Both the position numbers and the translations under genes were made by a program. This document shows, one piece after another, positions 52,960-63,202 of a stretch of DNA of 64,000 bases. Below the pieces are notes generated by a model. The model worked only from the letters and a program-made list of their open reading frames with translations. It did no database searches and had not been told where the DNA came from. Numbering within the stretch: position 1 is the first letter of the stretch; each line of letters starts with the position of its first letter. Origin of the DNA: Flavobacterium cutihirudinis (lineage in GTDB: Bacteria; Bacteroidota; Bacteroidia; Flavobacteriales; Flavobacteriaceae); NCBI RefSeq assembly GCF_003385895.1, contig NZ_QRDQ01000009.1:62001-126000 (forward strand), written 5' to 3'.

Positions 52960-53073
52960 ATGGCTTATTATCAATGCATGTTTTGTGGAAAAACTAGACC
53001 AATGAATTCTGCTATCGGAATTGCTATTAAATGTAGCAAATGGATTGGAATGTGTGTCTGGCAAAAACAGTAG
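52960..53073 (+). CDS. 37-residue protein with CxxCG and further Cys
   Basis: ATG at 52960 opens a frame MAYYQCMFCGKTRPMNSAIG... that ends in VWQKQ with a TAG at 53071. CMFCG and later Cys25 and Cys32 make a possible single zinc site, similar in start to the CEYCG motif of the first gene in this operon. It is followed by non-coding DNA and the terminator at 53153. Its shortness makes chance possible, but the motif and position support a real small gene. Confidence 0.5.
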   Translation: MAYYQCMFCGKTRPMNSAIGIAIKCSKWIGMCVWQKQ

Positions 53074-53152
53074 CCCACCTCTTCAGTAAAATGAAAATGA
53101 AATTATTATTAAAAGAAGTAAAAACTAAATTCATTCTCCGCATTAAATATTT

Positions 53153-53182
53153 AAAACGCTAACTCATAGTTAGCGTTTTTTG
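53153..53182 (+). terminator. Terminator of the small-gene operon
   Basis: AAAACGCTAACT pairs with AGTTAGCGTTTT around CAT, followed by TTG. It closes the unit before uvrA. Confidence 0.85.
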
Positions 53183-53239
53183 TTACTATTTGTAACATAA
53201 ACTTTTGCTATCGAGCACTAAAAGAACAAATCAAAGTGG

Positions 53240-53247
53240 TAACTTTG
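53240..53247 (+). promoter_or_regulatory. -7 box of uvrA
   Basis: TAACTTTG is an exact TAnnTTTG 17 bases before the ATG at 53265. It excludes the TTG at 53205 as start. No -33 TTG is found at the usual distance. Confidence 0.55.
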
Positions 53248-53264
53248 CGTTTTTGCCGAAATTT

Positions 53265-56096
53265 ATGCTAGATAAAGACAATACTATTGAAGTTCTTGGT
53301 GCAAGAGTTCATAATCTAAAAAATATCGATATTTCTATTCCGCGTGAAAAACTGGTTGTAATTACCGGTTTATCAGGGTCCGGAAAATCTTCTTTGGCGT
53401 TTGATACGATTTATGCCGAAGGACAGCGACGTTACGTTGAAACTTTTTCGGCTTATGCCAGACAGTTTCTTGGCGGTTTAGAACGTCCGGATGTTGACAA
53501 AATTGACGGACTTTCACCAGTTATCGCTATCGAGCAAAAAACCACAAGTAAAAGCCCACGCTCGACTGTTGGAACAATTACTGAAATATATGATTTCCTA
53601 AGACTTCTTTACGCTCGTGGTGCTGATGCATACAGTTACAACACAGGCGAAAAAATGGTTTCGTATTCTGATGAGCAAATCAAAGATCTGATTATTCAGG
53701 ATTACAAAGGAAAACGCATCAATATACTGGCTCCGGTAATTAAAGCCAGAAAAGGACATTATGCTGAACTTTTCCAGCAAATTACAAAACAAGGATTTTT
53801 GAAAGTTCGAGTAAATGGCGATGTTCAGGATTTGGTTTCAGGAATGAAACTGGATCGTTATAAAACCCACGATATCGAAATTGTTGTCGACAGAATGGTG
53901 ATTGAAGACAATCCTGATACTCAAAAAAGACTTTCTGAAAGCATTAATACTGCCATGCATCATGGCGAAAATGTATTAATGATTCTAGATCAGGATTCTA
54001 ATGAAGTACGTTATTTCAGTAGAAATTTAATGTGTCCTACAACAGGAATTTCGTACCAAAATCCGGAACCGAATTTATTTTCGTTTAACTCACCAAAAGG
54101 TGCGTGCCCACATTGTAACGGATTGGGAACAGTTCACGAAATTAACGTAAAAAAGATTATTCCAAATCCGAAATTATCAATAAAAGCGGGTGGTTTTGCT
54201 CCACTTGGTGAATATAAATCGTCGTGGATTTTTAAACAATTAGAAACCATTGGAGAAAAATTCGGTTTTAAACTTACGGATCCAATTGAAAAAATTCCGG
54301 AAGAAGCTATGACAATGATTTTGCATGGCGGAAAAGATAAATTTGCTATAAATTCAAAAGATCTTGGCGTAACCAGAGAATATAAAATTGATTTTGAAGG
54401 AATTTCAAATTTCATCAAAAATCAATATGATGAAAGCTCTTCTACAACCTTAAAACGTTGGGCAAAAGATTTCATGGACGAAGTTGATTGTCCGGTTTGC
54501 GAAGGCTCACGTCTTAAAAAAGAAGCATTATTCTTTAGAGTAAATGAAAAAAATATCACCGAATTATGTGATATGGATATTTCAGATTTGACAGCCTGGT
54601 TTCTGGATTTAAACAATCACTTAACTGATAAACAGCTTTTAATCGCTTCTGAAGTAGTAAAAGAAATCAAAGACCGCTTGAACTTCCTGATGAATGTTGG
54701 TTTGAATTATTTGGCTTTAAGCCGAAGTTCAAAATCGCTTTCAGGTGGAGAGGCACAGCGTATTCGTCTGGCAACACAAATTGGTTCGCAATTGGTTGGT
54801 GTTTTATATATTTTGGATGAACCTAGTATTGGTTTGCACCAAAGAGATAATGAAAAACTGATTCATTCATTAGAGCAATTACGTGATATTGGAAATTCGG
54901 TTATTGTGGTGGAACACGATAAAGACATGATCGAAACTGCCGATTATGTAATTGATATTGGTCCAAAAGCAGGAAAATATGGTGGTGAAATCATCAGTAT
55001 CGGAACTCCTGCAGAAACTCTAAAATCAGATACTATTACCGCTCAATATTTGAATGGTAAAATGAAATTAGAGATTCCGAAAGAACGTAGAAAAGGAAAT
55101 GGAAAATTCCTTAAACTGACCGGAGCAACGGGGAATAACCTAAAAAATGTTTCGATAGAAATTCCTTTAGGACAATTAACTTGTGTAACCGGAGTTTCGG
55201 GAAGCGGGAAATCGACTTTAATTAACGAAACCCTCTACCCTATTCTGAATGCGTATTATTTTAATGGTGTAAAAAAACCACAACCTTACAAGAAAATTGA
55301 AGGTTTAGAACATATTGATAAGGTTATTGATATTGACCAAAGTCCGATTGGACGTACACCGCGTTCGAATCCGGCGACTTATACTGAAGTTTTTACTGAA
55401 ATCAGAAATTTATTTACCATGACTTCTGAAAGTATGATTCGTGGTTACAAAGCCGGACGTTTTAGTTTTAACGTAAAAGGCGGACGCTGTGAAACCTGCG
55501 AAGGCTCGGGAGTTAGAACCATAGAAATGAACTTTTTACCAGATGTTTATGTAGAATGTGAAACATGTCAGGGAAAACGTTTCAACAGAGAAACTTTAGA
55601 GATTCGATATAAAGGAAAATCAATTTCGGATGTTTTGGATATGACGGTTGACGAAGCTGTTCCGTTCTTTGAAAATATCCCGAAAATTTACAGAAAAGTA
55701 AAAACGATTCAAGATGTTGGTTTAGGTTATATTACGCTTGGTCAGCAAAGTACAACTCTTTCTGGTGGTGAAGCGCAACGTATAAAACTGGCTGGAGAAT
55801 TATCTAAAAAAGATACCGGAAATACCTTTTACATTCTGGATGAACCTACAACCGGATTGCATTTTGAAGACATTCGCGTTTTAATGGACGTCATCAATAA
55901 ATTGGTTGATAAAGGAAACACAATTCTGGTTATCGAACATAATATGGATGTAATAAAACTTGCCGATTACATTATTGATATTGGTCCTGAAGGTGGAAAA
56001 GGTGGCGGGCAATTAGTTGCGAAAGGAACTCCGGAAGAAGTGGCGAAAAATAAAAAAAGCTATACGGCTAAGTTTTTGAAAAAAGAGTTAGAGTAA
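53265..56096 (+). CDS. uvrA: Excinuclease ABC subunit A
   Basis: The protein is 943 residues from the ATG at 53265. It has the two ABC ATPase modules of UvrA: Walker [15 protein letters not shown] and [14 protein letters not shown], signatures [17 protein letters not shown] and [15 protein letters not shown], and Walker [16 protein letters not shown] and [15 protein letters not shown]. Zinc modules include CPHCNGLG and CETCEGSG...CETCQGKRF. It scans DNA for bulky lesions with UvrB in nucleotide excision repair. Length and motifs are normal. Confidence 0.97.
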   Translation: MLDKDNTIEVLGARVHNLKNIDISIPREKLVVITGLSGSGKSSLAFDTIYAEGQRRYVETFSAYARQFLGGLERPDVDKIDGLSPVIAIEQKTTSKSPRSTVGTITEIYDFLRLLYARGADAYSYNTGEKMVSYSDEQIKDLIIQDYKGKRINILAPVIKARKGHYAELFQQITKQGFLKVRVNGDVQDLVSGMKLDRYKTHDIEIVVDRMVIEDNPDTQKRLSESINTAMHHGENVLMILDQDSNEVRYFSRNLMCPTTGISYQNPEPNLFSFNSPKGACPHCNGLGTVHEINVKKIIPNPKLSIKAGGFAPLGEYKSSWIFKQLETIGEKFGFKLTDPIEKIPEEAMTMILHGGKDKFAINSKDLGVTREYKIDFEGISNFIKNQYDESSSTTLKRWAKDFMDEVDCPVCEGSRLKKEALFFRVNEKNITELCDMDISDLTAWFLDLNNHLTDKQLLIASEVVKEIKDRLNFLMNVGLNYLALSRSSKSLSGGEAQRIRLATQIGSQLVGVLYILDEPSIGLHQRDNEKLIHSLEQLRDIGNSVIVVEHDKDMIETADYVIDIGPKAGKYGGEIISIGTPAETLKSDTITAQYLNGKMKLEIPKERRKGNGKFLKLTGATGNNLKNVSIEIPLGQLTCVTGVSGSGKSTLINETLYPILNAYYFNGVKKPQPYKKIEGLEHIDKVIDIDQSPIGRTPRSNPATYTEVFTEIRNLFTMTSESMIRGYKAGRFSFNVKGGRCETCEGSGVRTIEMNFLPDVYVECETCQGKRFNRETLEIRYKGKSISDVLDMTVDEAVPFFENIPKIYRKVKTIQDVGLGYITLGQQSTTLSGGEAQRIKLAGELSKKDTGNTFYILDEPTTGLHFEDIRVLMDVINKLVDKGNTILVIEHNMDVIKLADYIIDIGPEGGKGGGQLVAKGTPEEVAKNKKSYTAKFLKKELE

Positions 56097-56167
56097 AATT
56101 CATATTTGCTACAGTTTAAAACCAAAGGATCAACAAACTTTAGCTTTATTTAAAGTAACCGCAACGT

Positions 56168-56269
56168 TTGTCATTTCGACGAAGGAGAAATCTCCACGAG
56201 AAGCTCGACAAAGATTGGGTTTACTTTGCGGAGTTGCTTGTGGAGATTTCTCCTTCGTCGAAATGACAA
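56168..56269. repeat. Palindromic element, 30-base perfect arms (copy 1)
   Basis: The arm 56168-56197 (core TCATTTCGACGAAGGAGAAA) is the exact reverse complement of 56240-56269. The 42-base centre has ACTCCGCA and CCAATCTTTGTCGA on the minus strand. A second copy in opposite orientation lies at 63203-63292. It lies in the 640-base gap between uvrA and the LOG gene (56097-56736), which has no supported gene. Confidence 0.8.
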
Positions 56270-56540
56270 TAATTATGACTATTTGTACAAAGCTAAAGCT
56301 CATTACCACCTTGGCTTTAAACTTTGACAAAGATTTATATGAAAAAACTTCATAACACAACATACACTATATCTCTGATAATGAATACAAAAACTAAAAA
56401 CTAATCATTATCACAACATTACTTTTAGATTATAATTCTTGTTTTCTATAACAATTCTAGAAAAAAGCGTTAATTTAGTATCCGCTTTTTTTGAAAAATT
56501 CAAGTTTTTTAAAAGAAAATAATATCTCGATTAAACCTAA

Positions 56541-56680
56541 TGCTTAATTGAAACCAACTGCCTTAGCCCTGATGGGAGCGGCATCCTTTTGTGGTGGTCC
56601 CGATAGCTATCGGGACACAAAAGATATAGCGGACAGCAGAATACGAGCAATAGCGAACTGACGAAGTAAATAGCTCCTTC
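56541..56680. other. Structured GC-richer intergenic element
   Basis: About 140 bases clearly richer in GC than the flanks. The centre is a long hairpin (56586-56623) in which CTTTTGT and ACAAAAG enclose GTCCCGATAG/CTATCGGGAC. It is flanked by GCCCTGATGGGAGCGGCATC and GATATAGCGGACAGCAG. It could be a structured RNA, a mobile-element remnant or another dispersed repeat. It is 57 bases upstream of the LOG gene start, so it may lie in that gene's leader. Confidence 0.5.
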
Positions 56681-56736
56681 TTCCAACTATAAAAATATCT
56701 GCTTAAATAAAAATATAAATAATTAAAATACCTAAA

Positions 56737-57465
56737 ATGAGATTAGAAGATTTTGATAATGATGAAGATAAAGTAATCCAGGACAGTTTAAAACAAAAAA
56801 CCTGGAATGAAATAAGAACCAATGACAGCTGGGCGATTTTTAAAATTATGTCCGAGTTTGTAAATGGTTACGAAAGTATGGGACGTATTGGTCCGTGTGT
56901 TTCTATTTTTGGATCGGCGAGAACAAAACCAGACGACAAATACTATCAATTGGCTGAAAAAATTGCTTTTAAAATTAGTAAAGCTGGTTATGGCGTAATT
57001 ACGGGAGGAGGCCCGGGAATTATGGAAGCAGGAAATAAAGGTGCACATTTAGGTGGCGGAACTTCGGTTGGTTTAAACATCGAGCTTCCTTTTGAGCAGC
57101 ATTTCAACCCTTATATTGATCATGATAAAAACCTAAATTTCGATTATTTCTTTGTGAGAAAAGTAATGTTCGTTAAATATTCGCAAGGTTTTGTGGTAAT
57201 GCCTGGAGGTTTTGGAACTTTAGACGAAATGTTTGAAGCTATCACGCTGATTCAGACGAAGAAAATTGGAAAATTCCCAATTATACTTGTTGGAGTTGAA
57301 TTCTGGGCCGGGTTAATTGAATGGGTAAAAACTGTTTTGGTTGAAAAAATGAAAACTGTGAGTCCTGAAGATTTGAACTTATTTAAAATTGTTGACACAG
57401 AAGATGAAGTTGTAGACGTTTTGGATAAATTCTACAAGAAATACGATTTGAGTCCGAATTTCTAA
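56737..57465 (+). CDS. LOG-family (TIGR00730) nucleotide phosphoribohydrolase-like protein
   Basis: The 242-residue Rossmann-type protein has FGSARTKPDDKYYQLAEKIA, GGGPGIMEAGNKGAHLGGG and the family motif PGGFGTLDEMFEAITLIQT. Members hydrolyse nucleoside 5'-monophosphates to base and ribose 5-phosphate. Plant LOG proteins release active cytokinins this way. Older annotations as lysine decarboxylase are wrong for this motif. A hydrolase of AMP-like substrates in the cytoplasm is most likely. Confidence 0.88.
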   Translation: MRLEDFDNDEDKVIQDSLKQKTWNEIRTNDSWAIFKIMSEFVNGYESMGRIGPCVSIFGSARTKPDDKYYQLAEKIAFKISKAGYGVITGGGPGIMEAGNKGAHLGGGTSVGLNIELPFEQHFNPYIDHDKNLNFDYFFVRKVMFVKYSQGFVVMPGGFGTLDEMFEAITLIQTKKIGKFPIILVGVEFWAGLIEWVKTVLVEKMKTVSPEDLNLFKIVDTEDEVVDVLDKFYKKYDLSPNF

Positions 57466-57473
57466 TATTTTTT

Positions 57474-57557
57474 AAACCATATAAGTAATTTAAGATAATT
57501 TAAGTTTGTACTTTATAGACTTAGAATTACATGAACTTATATAACTTATATGGTTAA
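57474..57557. repeat. ACCATATAAGT inverted repeat
   Basis: ACCATATAAGT (57476-57486) faces ACTTATATGGT (57544-57554), with TAATTTAAG and CTTAGAATTA inside also partly complementary. It begins nine bases after the LOG gene stop and resembles the other dispersed palindromes of the window. Confidence 0.5.
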
Positions 57558-57582
57558 ATTTTCTTAACTTTTATAAAAATTG

Positions 57583-57610
57583 AAAGCTGTTTTTTAAAAC
57601 AGCTTTTTTT
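57583..57610 (+). terminator. Terminator after the LOG gene
   Basis: AAAGCTGTTTT pairs with AAAACAGCTTT and is followed by a T-run. Confidence 0.8.
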
Positions 57611-57685
57611 ATGCTATTTTTACATAAATCCAAAACATCTTTATACTCGTAATTTAAGATAGATCGATAAAATTTACGCCAATCC

Positions 57686-60514
57686 TTGAAGTCATTCTAT
57701 AAAATTATTATCCTCTTTTTTGTTTTATTGAGCTCGATAAAACAATATGCACAACATCAATCTAAGATGGAAGTGGCGGTTAATCTTGAATTGAAGACAT
57801 TGAACATCAAACAGGATATTATATACAACAATACTTCCAATGATACTTTGAGTTCAATTGTTCTGAACGATTGGAATAACGCTTTTTCAAACAAAAATAC
57901 GCCTTTGGCAAGACGCTTTTCAGATGAATTTTATGGAGGCTTTCATTTGGCAAAAGAATATGAAAGAGGAAATACTACCATTCTAAATCTTACAGATTCC
58001 GACTTTACGGCGCTTGAATGGGAACGAACTGCAAAAAATCCAGATTATGTTGTTGTGAAATTAAACCAAAAATTACTTCCTGGTCAACAGATTAATCTTC
58101 ACCTGACTTATATTTCTAAAATTCCAAGTGATAAATTCACACGTTATGGCTACAATCAAAATGGAATGATTTTGAAAAATTGGTTTTTAAGTCCGGCACG
58201 CTTTGAAAATCATGAATTTACCAAGAATAACAATTTTAATCTGGACGATATTGCAAACGCTGTAACCGATTATGAAATTGAAATTAAAGTTCCTAGCAAC
58301 TATCAGATAATAACAGATTTAAATCCTGTTTCTAAAGACATTTCAAATTCAACTTTTACTGATTATTTTTTTGCCGGTAAGAACAGATCTGATTTTAGTC
58401 TTTTCCTTCAAAAACTAAGTAATTTCAAAAGTTACAATAACGGAACGATTGAAGTTTTGACAGATTTAAGAAATAAAAAAATTACTGAAATTCAAAAAGC
58501 TATTGTCATCAATAGAGTGGCAAAATTTACTGAAGATTTCGTTGGAAAATATCCACACGAAAAAATCACTATTTCGCAGGCCGATTATGACCGAAATCCT
58601 TTTTATGGATTAAATCAGCTTCCTTCATTTATTAGTCCGTTTTCTGATGAATTTATGTTTGAGATTACTTTTTTTAAAACTTATCTTAACAATTACTTGA
58701 AAAATAGCCTGCGTCTGGATCCGAGAAAAGACAACTGGGTATATGACGGAATTCAGATTTATGCCATGATAAAATACATGGAAGAAAATCATCTGGATGA
58801 AAAAATGCTTGGCCGACTTTCTAAAATGAAATTATTTAAAAGCTACAATATTACCAATCTGACTTTTAACGAGCAGTACAGCTATTATTATATGCTGATG
58901 GCACGTAAAAATCTAGATCAGCCACTTGGTGATCCAAAAAATACTTTAATAAAATTTAACGAACAAATTGCGAGTAAATACCGTGCAGGCTTAAGTTTTA
59001 GTTATTTGGATGATTATCTAAATCATGACATTGTTCCAGAAAGCGTTCAAGAATTTTATACGCTAAACCAAACACAGCAAACCAATCGATACGATTTTGA
59101 AAAAATCCTGATTAAAAAATCACCAAAAGATATTGACTGGTTTTTTAAAACTATCATTGATTCCAGAGATATTATTGACTACAAATTTGACCTGGTTTCA
59201 AGAACTGCAGACAGCGTTCAATTTTCTCTGGAAAACAGAACAGGTATCTATGCTCCGATTCCGATTTACGGTGTCAAAAAAAATCAAGTCGTTTTTAAAG
59301 AATGGATTGAACCGTTAAAAACAGATTCTATCTATCATTTTGCCCGAAAAAATGCAGACAAATTGGTCATCAATTATGACAATGAAGTTCCCGAATACAA
59401 CCAGAGAAACAATTGGAAATCTTTGAAAAGTCTTGTAATAACAAATCGTCCGATAAAATTTAATTTTTCCAAAGATTTAGAAGATCCCTATTATAATCAA
59501 ATTTTATATGTCCCAACGCTTACGTATAACTATTATGATGGATTCACGCCCGGAGTTCGTTTTCATAACAAAACGATACTCGAAAAACCATTTACTTTTG
59601 ATATAAATCCAGCCTATTCGATTAAAGCCGGTACATTATCTGGATCTTCAGCATTTTCATGGAGTCAATACTATAGAGACAGCAACCTTTACAATATAAG
59701 ATATTCGATTAGCGAAAATTATTATCACTATGCACCAGATGCGACCTATTTACGTCTGAATCCGATGGTTCAGTTCAGAATTCGCGAAGACAATTTTAGA
59801 GATAACCGAAAGCAATATATATTGTTTCGACAAGTAATTGTAAATCGCGAAGAAAGTGCTTTTTTAGTCGATAATTCGAAGCCAAATTATTCTGTTTTTA
59901 ATGCACGTTATGGTAATACCAAAACAGAATTGATTGATCATTTCAGTTTTATGACTGATTTACAATTTTCAGGAGATTTCGGGAAATTATCCGGAGAAGT
60001 AGAATACAGAAGATTGTTTGAAAACAATCGAAAATTAAATTTGAGAATGTACGCCGGAAGCTTTATTTACAACAATACGGATTCTGATTATTTCAGTTTT
60101 GCACTCGATCGCCCAACAGATTATCTTTTTGATTATAATTTTTACGGACGATCCGAAAGTACCGGTTTTTTCAGTCAGCAATATATTATGGCTGAAGGTG
60201 CTTTTAAATCAAAATTAGAGCCATCATATGCCAATCAATGGATTGCAACATTAAATGGAAGTTACGCTATTTGGAACTGGATTGAGGTATATGGAGACGT
60301 CGGATTTATAAAAAGTAAACATCAAAATGCGTTTTTTGCTTATGACAGCGGAATCCGTCTAAATTTAGTTCAGGATTACTTTGAATTTTATTTTCCGGTC
60401 TATTCAAACAATGGTTGGGAGATTACTCAAAATAAATACAATGAAAAGATACGTTTTGTTATTACTTTCTCACCAAAAACATTACTCAATCTTTTTACCC
60501 GAAAATGGCTTTAA
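57686..60514 (+). CDS. M1-aminopeptidase-like protein without zinc ligands, joined to an outer-membrane beta-barrel
   Basis: The 942-residue protein starts at TTG (57686): no in-frame ATG lies after the stop at 57668, and the TTG gives a normal signal peptide (MKSFYKIIILFFVLLSSI). Residues of about 25-480 follow the M1 peptidase plan, with an N-terminal beta domain and the YGLNQLPSFISPF region. Where the zinc motif HExxH is expected the chain has FEITF, and the downstream Glu-containing segment reads WVYDGIQIYAM, so both His and the third ligand are replaced. Residues of about 600-942 look like an Omp85-type barrel (repeated aromatic strands, final RFVITFSPKTLL, then FTRKWL). It may be a binding or assembly factor at the outer membrane rather than a peptidase. 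Confidence 0.8.
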   Translation: MKSFYKIIILFFVLLSSIKQYAQHQSKMEVAVNLELKTLNIKQDIIYNNTSNDTLSSIVLNDWNNAFSNKNTPLARRFSDEFYGGFHLAKEYERGNTTILNLTDSDFTALEWERTAKNPDYVVVKLNQKLLPGQQINLHLTYISKIPSDKFTRYGYNQNGMILKNWFLSPARFENHEFTKNNNFNLDDIANAVTDYEIEIKVPSNYQIITDLNPVSKDISNSTFTDYFFAGKNRSDFSLFLQKLSNFKSYNNGTIEVLTDLRNKKITEIQKAIVINRVAKFTEDFVGKYPHEKITISQADYDRNPFYGLNQLPSFISPFSDEFMFEITFFKTYLNNYLKNSLRLDPRKDNWVYDGIQIYAMIKYMEENHLDEKMLGRLSKMKLFKSYNITNLTFNEQYSYYYMLMARKNLDQPLGDPKNTLIKFNEQIASKYRAGLSFSYLDDYLNHDIVPESVQEFYTLNQTQQTNRYDFEKILIKKSPKDIDWFFKTIIDSRDIIDYKFDLVSRTADSVQFSLENRTGIYAPIPIYGVKKNQVVFKEWIEPLKTDSIYHFARKNADKLVINYDNEVPEYNQRNNWKSLKSLVITNRPIKFNFSKDLEDPYYNQILYVPTLTYNYYDGFTPGVRFHNKTILEKPFTFDINPAYSIKAGTLSGSSAFSWSQYYRDSNLYNIRYSISENYYHYAPDATYLRLNPMVQFRIREDNFRDNRKQYILFRQVIVNREESAFLVDNSKPNYSVFNARYGNTKTELIDHFSFMTDLQFSGDFGKLSGEVEYRRLFENNRKLNLRMYAGSFIYNNTDSDYFSFALDRPTDYLFDYNFYGRSESTGFFSQQYIMAEGAFKSKLEPSYANQWIATLNGSYAIWNWIEVYGDVGFIKSKHQNAFFAYDSGIRLNLVQDYFEFYFPVYSNNGWEITQNKYNEKIRFVITFSPKTLLNLFTRKWL

Positions 60515-60702
60515 TTAAATAAATTTTAAAAAAAATCATGAATTATTATCATTAAAACAAAAAATTTAATAAAAATAATTCAAAAAAAGTACGTAGTTTT
60601 TTGAATTTAAATACATATAATTAAATTATATTTATTTTAAAGAATTATGATTATTGATTGTTTTTAAGTAATTTCGCAACCTAAACATGACCATTTAAGA
60701 TT

Positions 60703-63114
60703 ATGATAAAAGAAAAAACCAATACTACTTTGACATTTGAAGATTTCAAAACTGAGGTATTGAACGACTATAGAATTGCCGTAACTAGCCGTGAATGTAG
60801 TCTTTTAGGTCGTAAAGAAGTACTAACAGGAAAAGCCAAATTTGGAATATTTGGAGACGGAAAAGAAGTACCACAGCTTGCCATGGCAAAAGCTTTCAAA
60901 AATGGTGATTTCCGTTCTGGATACTACCGCGATCAAACTTTTATGATGGCGATTGGCGAATTGACTCCTAAACAATTCTTTGCCGGTTTATACGGTCACA
61001 CCGATTTAGCTTTTGATCCGATGTCTGCAGGAAGACAAATGGGCGGACACTTTGTAACGCACAGTTTAAACGAAGACGGATCATGGAAAGATTTAACAAA
61101 ACAAAAAAATTCAAGTTCAGATATATCGCCTACAGCCGGGCAAATGCCAAGATTATTGGGATTAGCACAGGCTTCTAAAATTTACAGAAATGTTGACGGA
61201 ATTACCATCAAAGATAAATTTACTGTAAATGGAAACGAAGTTGCCTGGGGAACTATAGGAAACGCAAGTACTTCTGAAGGTTTATTTTTTGAAACTATAA
61301 ATGCTGCCGGAGTTTTACAAGTTCCGATGGTAATGAGTGTTTGGGATGATGAATACGGAATTTCTGTTCACGCCAGACATCAAACTACAAAAGAAAACAT
61401 CTCTGAAATCTTAAAAGGATATCAAAGAGATGAAGATTCTAAAGGTTACGAAATTTTCAGAGTGAAAGGCTGGGATTATGCTGAATTAGTTTCAACATAT
61501 GAAAGAGCTGGTGTAATTGCCCGCGAAGAACATATTCCGGTTTTAATTCACGTAAACGAATTAACACAACCTCAGGGACATTCTACTTCAGGTTCTCACG
61601 AACGTTACAAAAATGGAGAAAGACTGGCTTGGGAAAGAGATTTTGACTGTATTCGTCAAATGCGTTTGTGGATGATTGCCATTAATATTGCATCTCCGGA
61701 AGAGCTTTCTGAAATTGATTTCCAATTGAAAAAAGAAGTTCTTGAAGCTAAAAAAGAGGCTTGGAACTCATTCATTAATCCAATTATTGAAGAACAAAAT
61801 AATCTTTTGGCTTTGTTGGAACAAATTGCTGAAGCAAGTATCAACCACAAAGACAGAATTAGAAAATATATTTCAGAATTAAGCACAATTAAAGCTCCGC
61901 TTAAAAAGGAATTACTGGTTTACGCAAGAAAGATTCTTCGTTTTATTGAAGTTCCAAACAGCAAAATGCTTTTATCAAACTGGATTACCAAATTCTTAAA
62001 CGAAACTCAGGTAAAATTCAGCAGCAATTTACATTCTGATTCCGATAAAAATGTTTTCTCTGTTGAGAAAGTACTTCCTGAATATGGCGATAATACAAAA
62101 GCAGATATTGACGGAAGAATGTTATTGCGTGACAACTTTGACGCTTTGTTTGCCAAATATCCGGAAACTTTAATTTTTGGTGAAGATGTTGGAAATATTG
62201 GCGACGTAAACCAAGGTTTAGAGGGCATGCAGGAAAAATACGGAGAACTTCGTGTTGCCGATGTCGGAATTCGTGAAGCTACTATCCTTGGACAAGGAAT
62301 TGGTATGGCATTAAGAGGTTTACGCCCAATTGCTGAAATTCAATATTTAGATTATTTATTGTACGCCATTCAAATCATGAGTGATGATTTGGCTACATTG
62401 CAATACAGAACTGTTGGAAAACAAAAAGCACCATTAATCATTAGAACGCGCGGACACCGTTTAGAAGGTATCTGGCATTCTGGTTCTCCAATGGGAATGA
62501 TTATTAATGCAATTCGCGGTATCCACGTTTTGGTTCCAAGAAATATGACACAGGCAGCTGGTTTTTACAATACACTTTTAGAGTGCGACGAACCTGCTTT
62601 AGTAATTGAATGTTTAAATGGTTACCGTTTAAAAGAAAAAGCGCCTTTAAACTTTGGTGAATTTAAAACGCCGATTGGTGTTGTTGAAACGATGAAAGAA
62701 GGTTCAGATATTACTTTAGTTTCTTACGGATCAACTTTAAGACTGGTTCAACAAGCAGCAACAGAATTGTTAGACTTAGGAATTGACTGTGAAGTTATCG
62801 ATATTCAGTCTTTACTTCCTTTTGATGTGAATAAGGATATTGTAAAAAGTATTGCTAAAACAAATCGTTTGTTAGTAATCGACGAAGATGTTCCAGGCGG
62901 AGCTTCAGCTTACATTTTACAACAAATTCTGGAAGAACAAGACGCGTATAAATATCTTGACAGCAAACCACAAACGCTTGCTGCAAAAGCCCACAGACCA
63001 GCATACGGAACTGATGGCGATTATTTCTCAAAACCTTCTGCCGAAGATATTTTCGAGAAAGTGTACAGCATGATGAATGAAGTTAATCCTTCTAAATTTC
63101 CTAGTTTGTACTAA
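60703..63114 (+). CDS. 2-oxoacid dehydrogenase E1 component, fused alpha and beta subunits
   Basis: The 803-residue protein joins E1-alpha (about 1-400, RSGYYRDQTFMMAIGELTPK, and GNASTSEGLFFETINAAGVL in place of the usual GDGxxxEG) to E1-beta (about 455-803, LIFGEDVGNIGDVNQGLEGM, GLRPIAEIQYLDYLLYA, VIDIQSLLPFD). Thiamine diphosphate binds between the two parts. Such one-chain E1 proteins are typical of Bacteroidota and are usually assigned to branched-chain 2-oxoacid (2-oxoisovalerate) decarboxylation. Pyruvate or other 2-oxoacids cannot be excluded. No E2 or E3 gene is nearby. Confidence 0.9.
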   Translation: MIKEKTNTTLTFEDFKTEVLNDYRIAVTSRECSLLGRKEVLTGKAKFGIFGDGKEVPQLAMAKAFKNGDFRSGYYRDQTFMMAIGELTPKQFFAGLYGHTDLAFDPMSAGRQMGGHFVTHSLNEDGSWKDLTKQKNSSSDISPTAGQMPRLLGLAQASKIYRNVDGITIKDKFTVNGNEVAWGTIGNASTSEGLFFETINAAGVLQVPMVMSVWDDEYGISVHARHQTTKENISEILKGYQRDEDSKGYEIFRVKGWDYAELVSTYERAGVIAREEHIPVLIHVNELTQPQGHSTSGSHERYKNGERLAWERDFDCIRQMRLWMIAINIASPEELSEIDFQLKKEVLEAKKEAWNSFINPIIEEQNNLLALLEQIAEASINHKDRIRKYISELSTIKAPLKKELLVYARKILRFIEVPNSKMLLSNWITKFLNETQVKFSSNLHSDSDKNVFSVEKVLPEYGDNTKADIDGRMLLRDNFDALFAKYPETLIFGEDVGNIGDVNQGLEGMQEKYGELRVADVGIREATILGQGIGMALRGLRPIAEIQYLDYLLYAIQIMSDDLATLQYRTVGKQKAPLIIRTRGHRLEGIWHSGSPMGMIINAIRGIHVLVPRNMTQAAGFYNTLLECDEPALVIECLNGYRLKEKAPLNFGEFKTPIGVVETMKEGSDITLVSYGSTLRLVQQAATELLDLGIDCEVIDIQSLLPFDVNKDIVKSIAKTNRLLVIDEDVPGGASAYILQQILEEQDAYKYLDSKPQTLAAKAHRPAYGTDGDYFSKPSAEDIFEKVYSMMNEVNPSKFPSLY

Positions 63115-63139
63115 GGATTTAGAATGTTTTAGATAAAAG

Positions 63140-63168
63140 AAAAGCTCCAATAATTTTGGAGCTTTTTT
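63140..63168 (+). terminator. Terminator after the E1 gene
   Basis: AAAAGCTCCAA pairs with TTGGAGCTTTT and is followed by T residues, 25 bases after the stop. Confidence 0.85.
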
Positions 63169-63202
63169 GTTTTTATAAATGCAGTGACCATAAAGTTTGT
63201 CT

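Noticed and set aside
53205..53264. TTG start adding 20 residues to UvrA
   Set aside because: An exact -7 box (53240-53247) lies between this codon and the ATG at 53265, and the added residues do not resemble UvrA.
56130..56363. 77-codon frame on the minus strand between uvrA and the LOG gene
   Set aside because: It runs through the long palindromic element and has no family features.
56541..56680. tRNA or rRNA fragment
   Set aside because: The GC-richer stretch has no cloverleaf or CCA end and no rRNA-like sequence that I recognise.
57686..60514. Active M1 aminopeptidase
   Set aside because: The HExxH position reads FEITF and the third ligand position is Asp, so the zinc site is lost.
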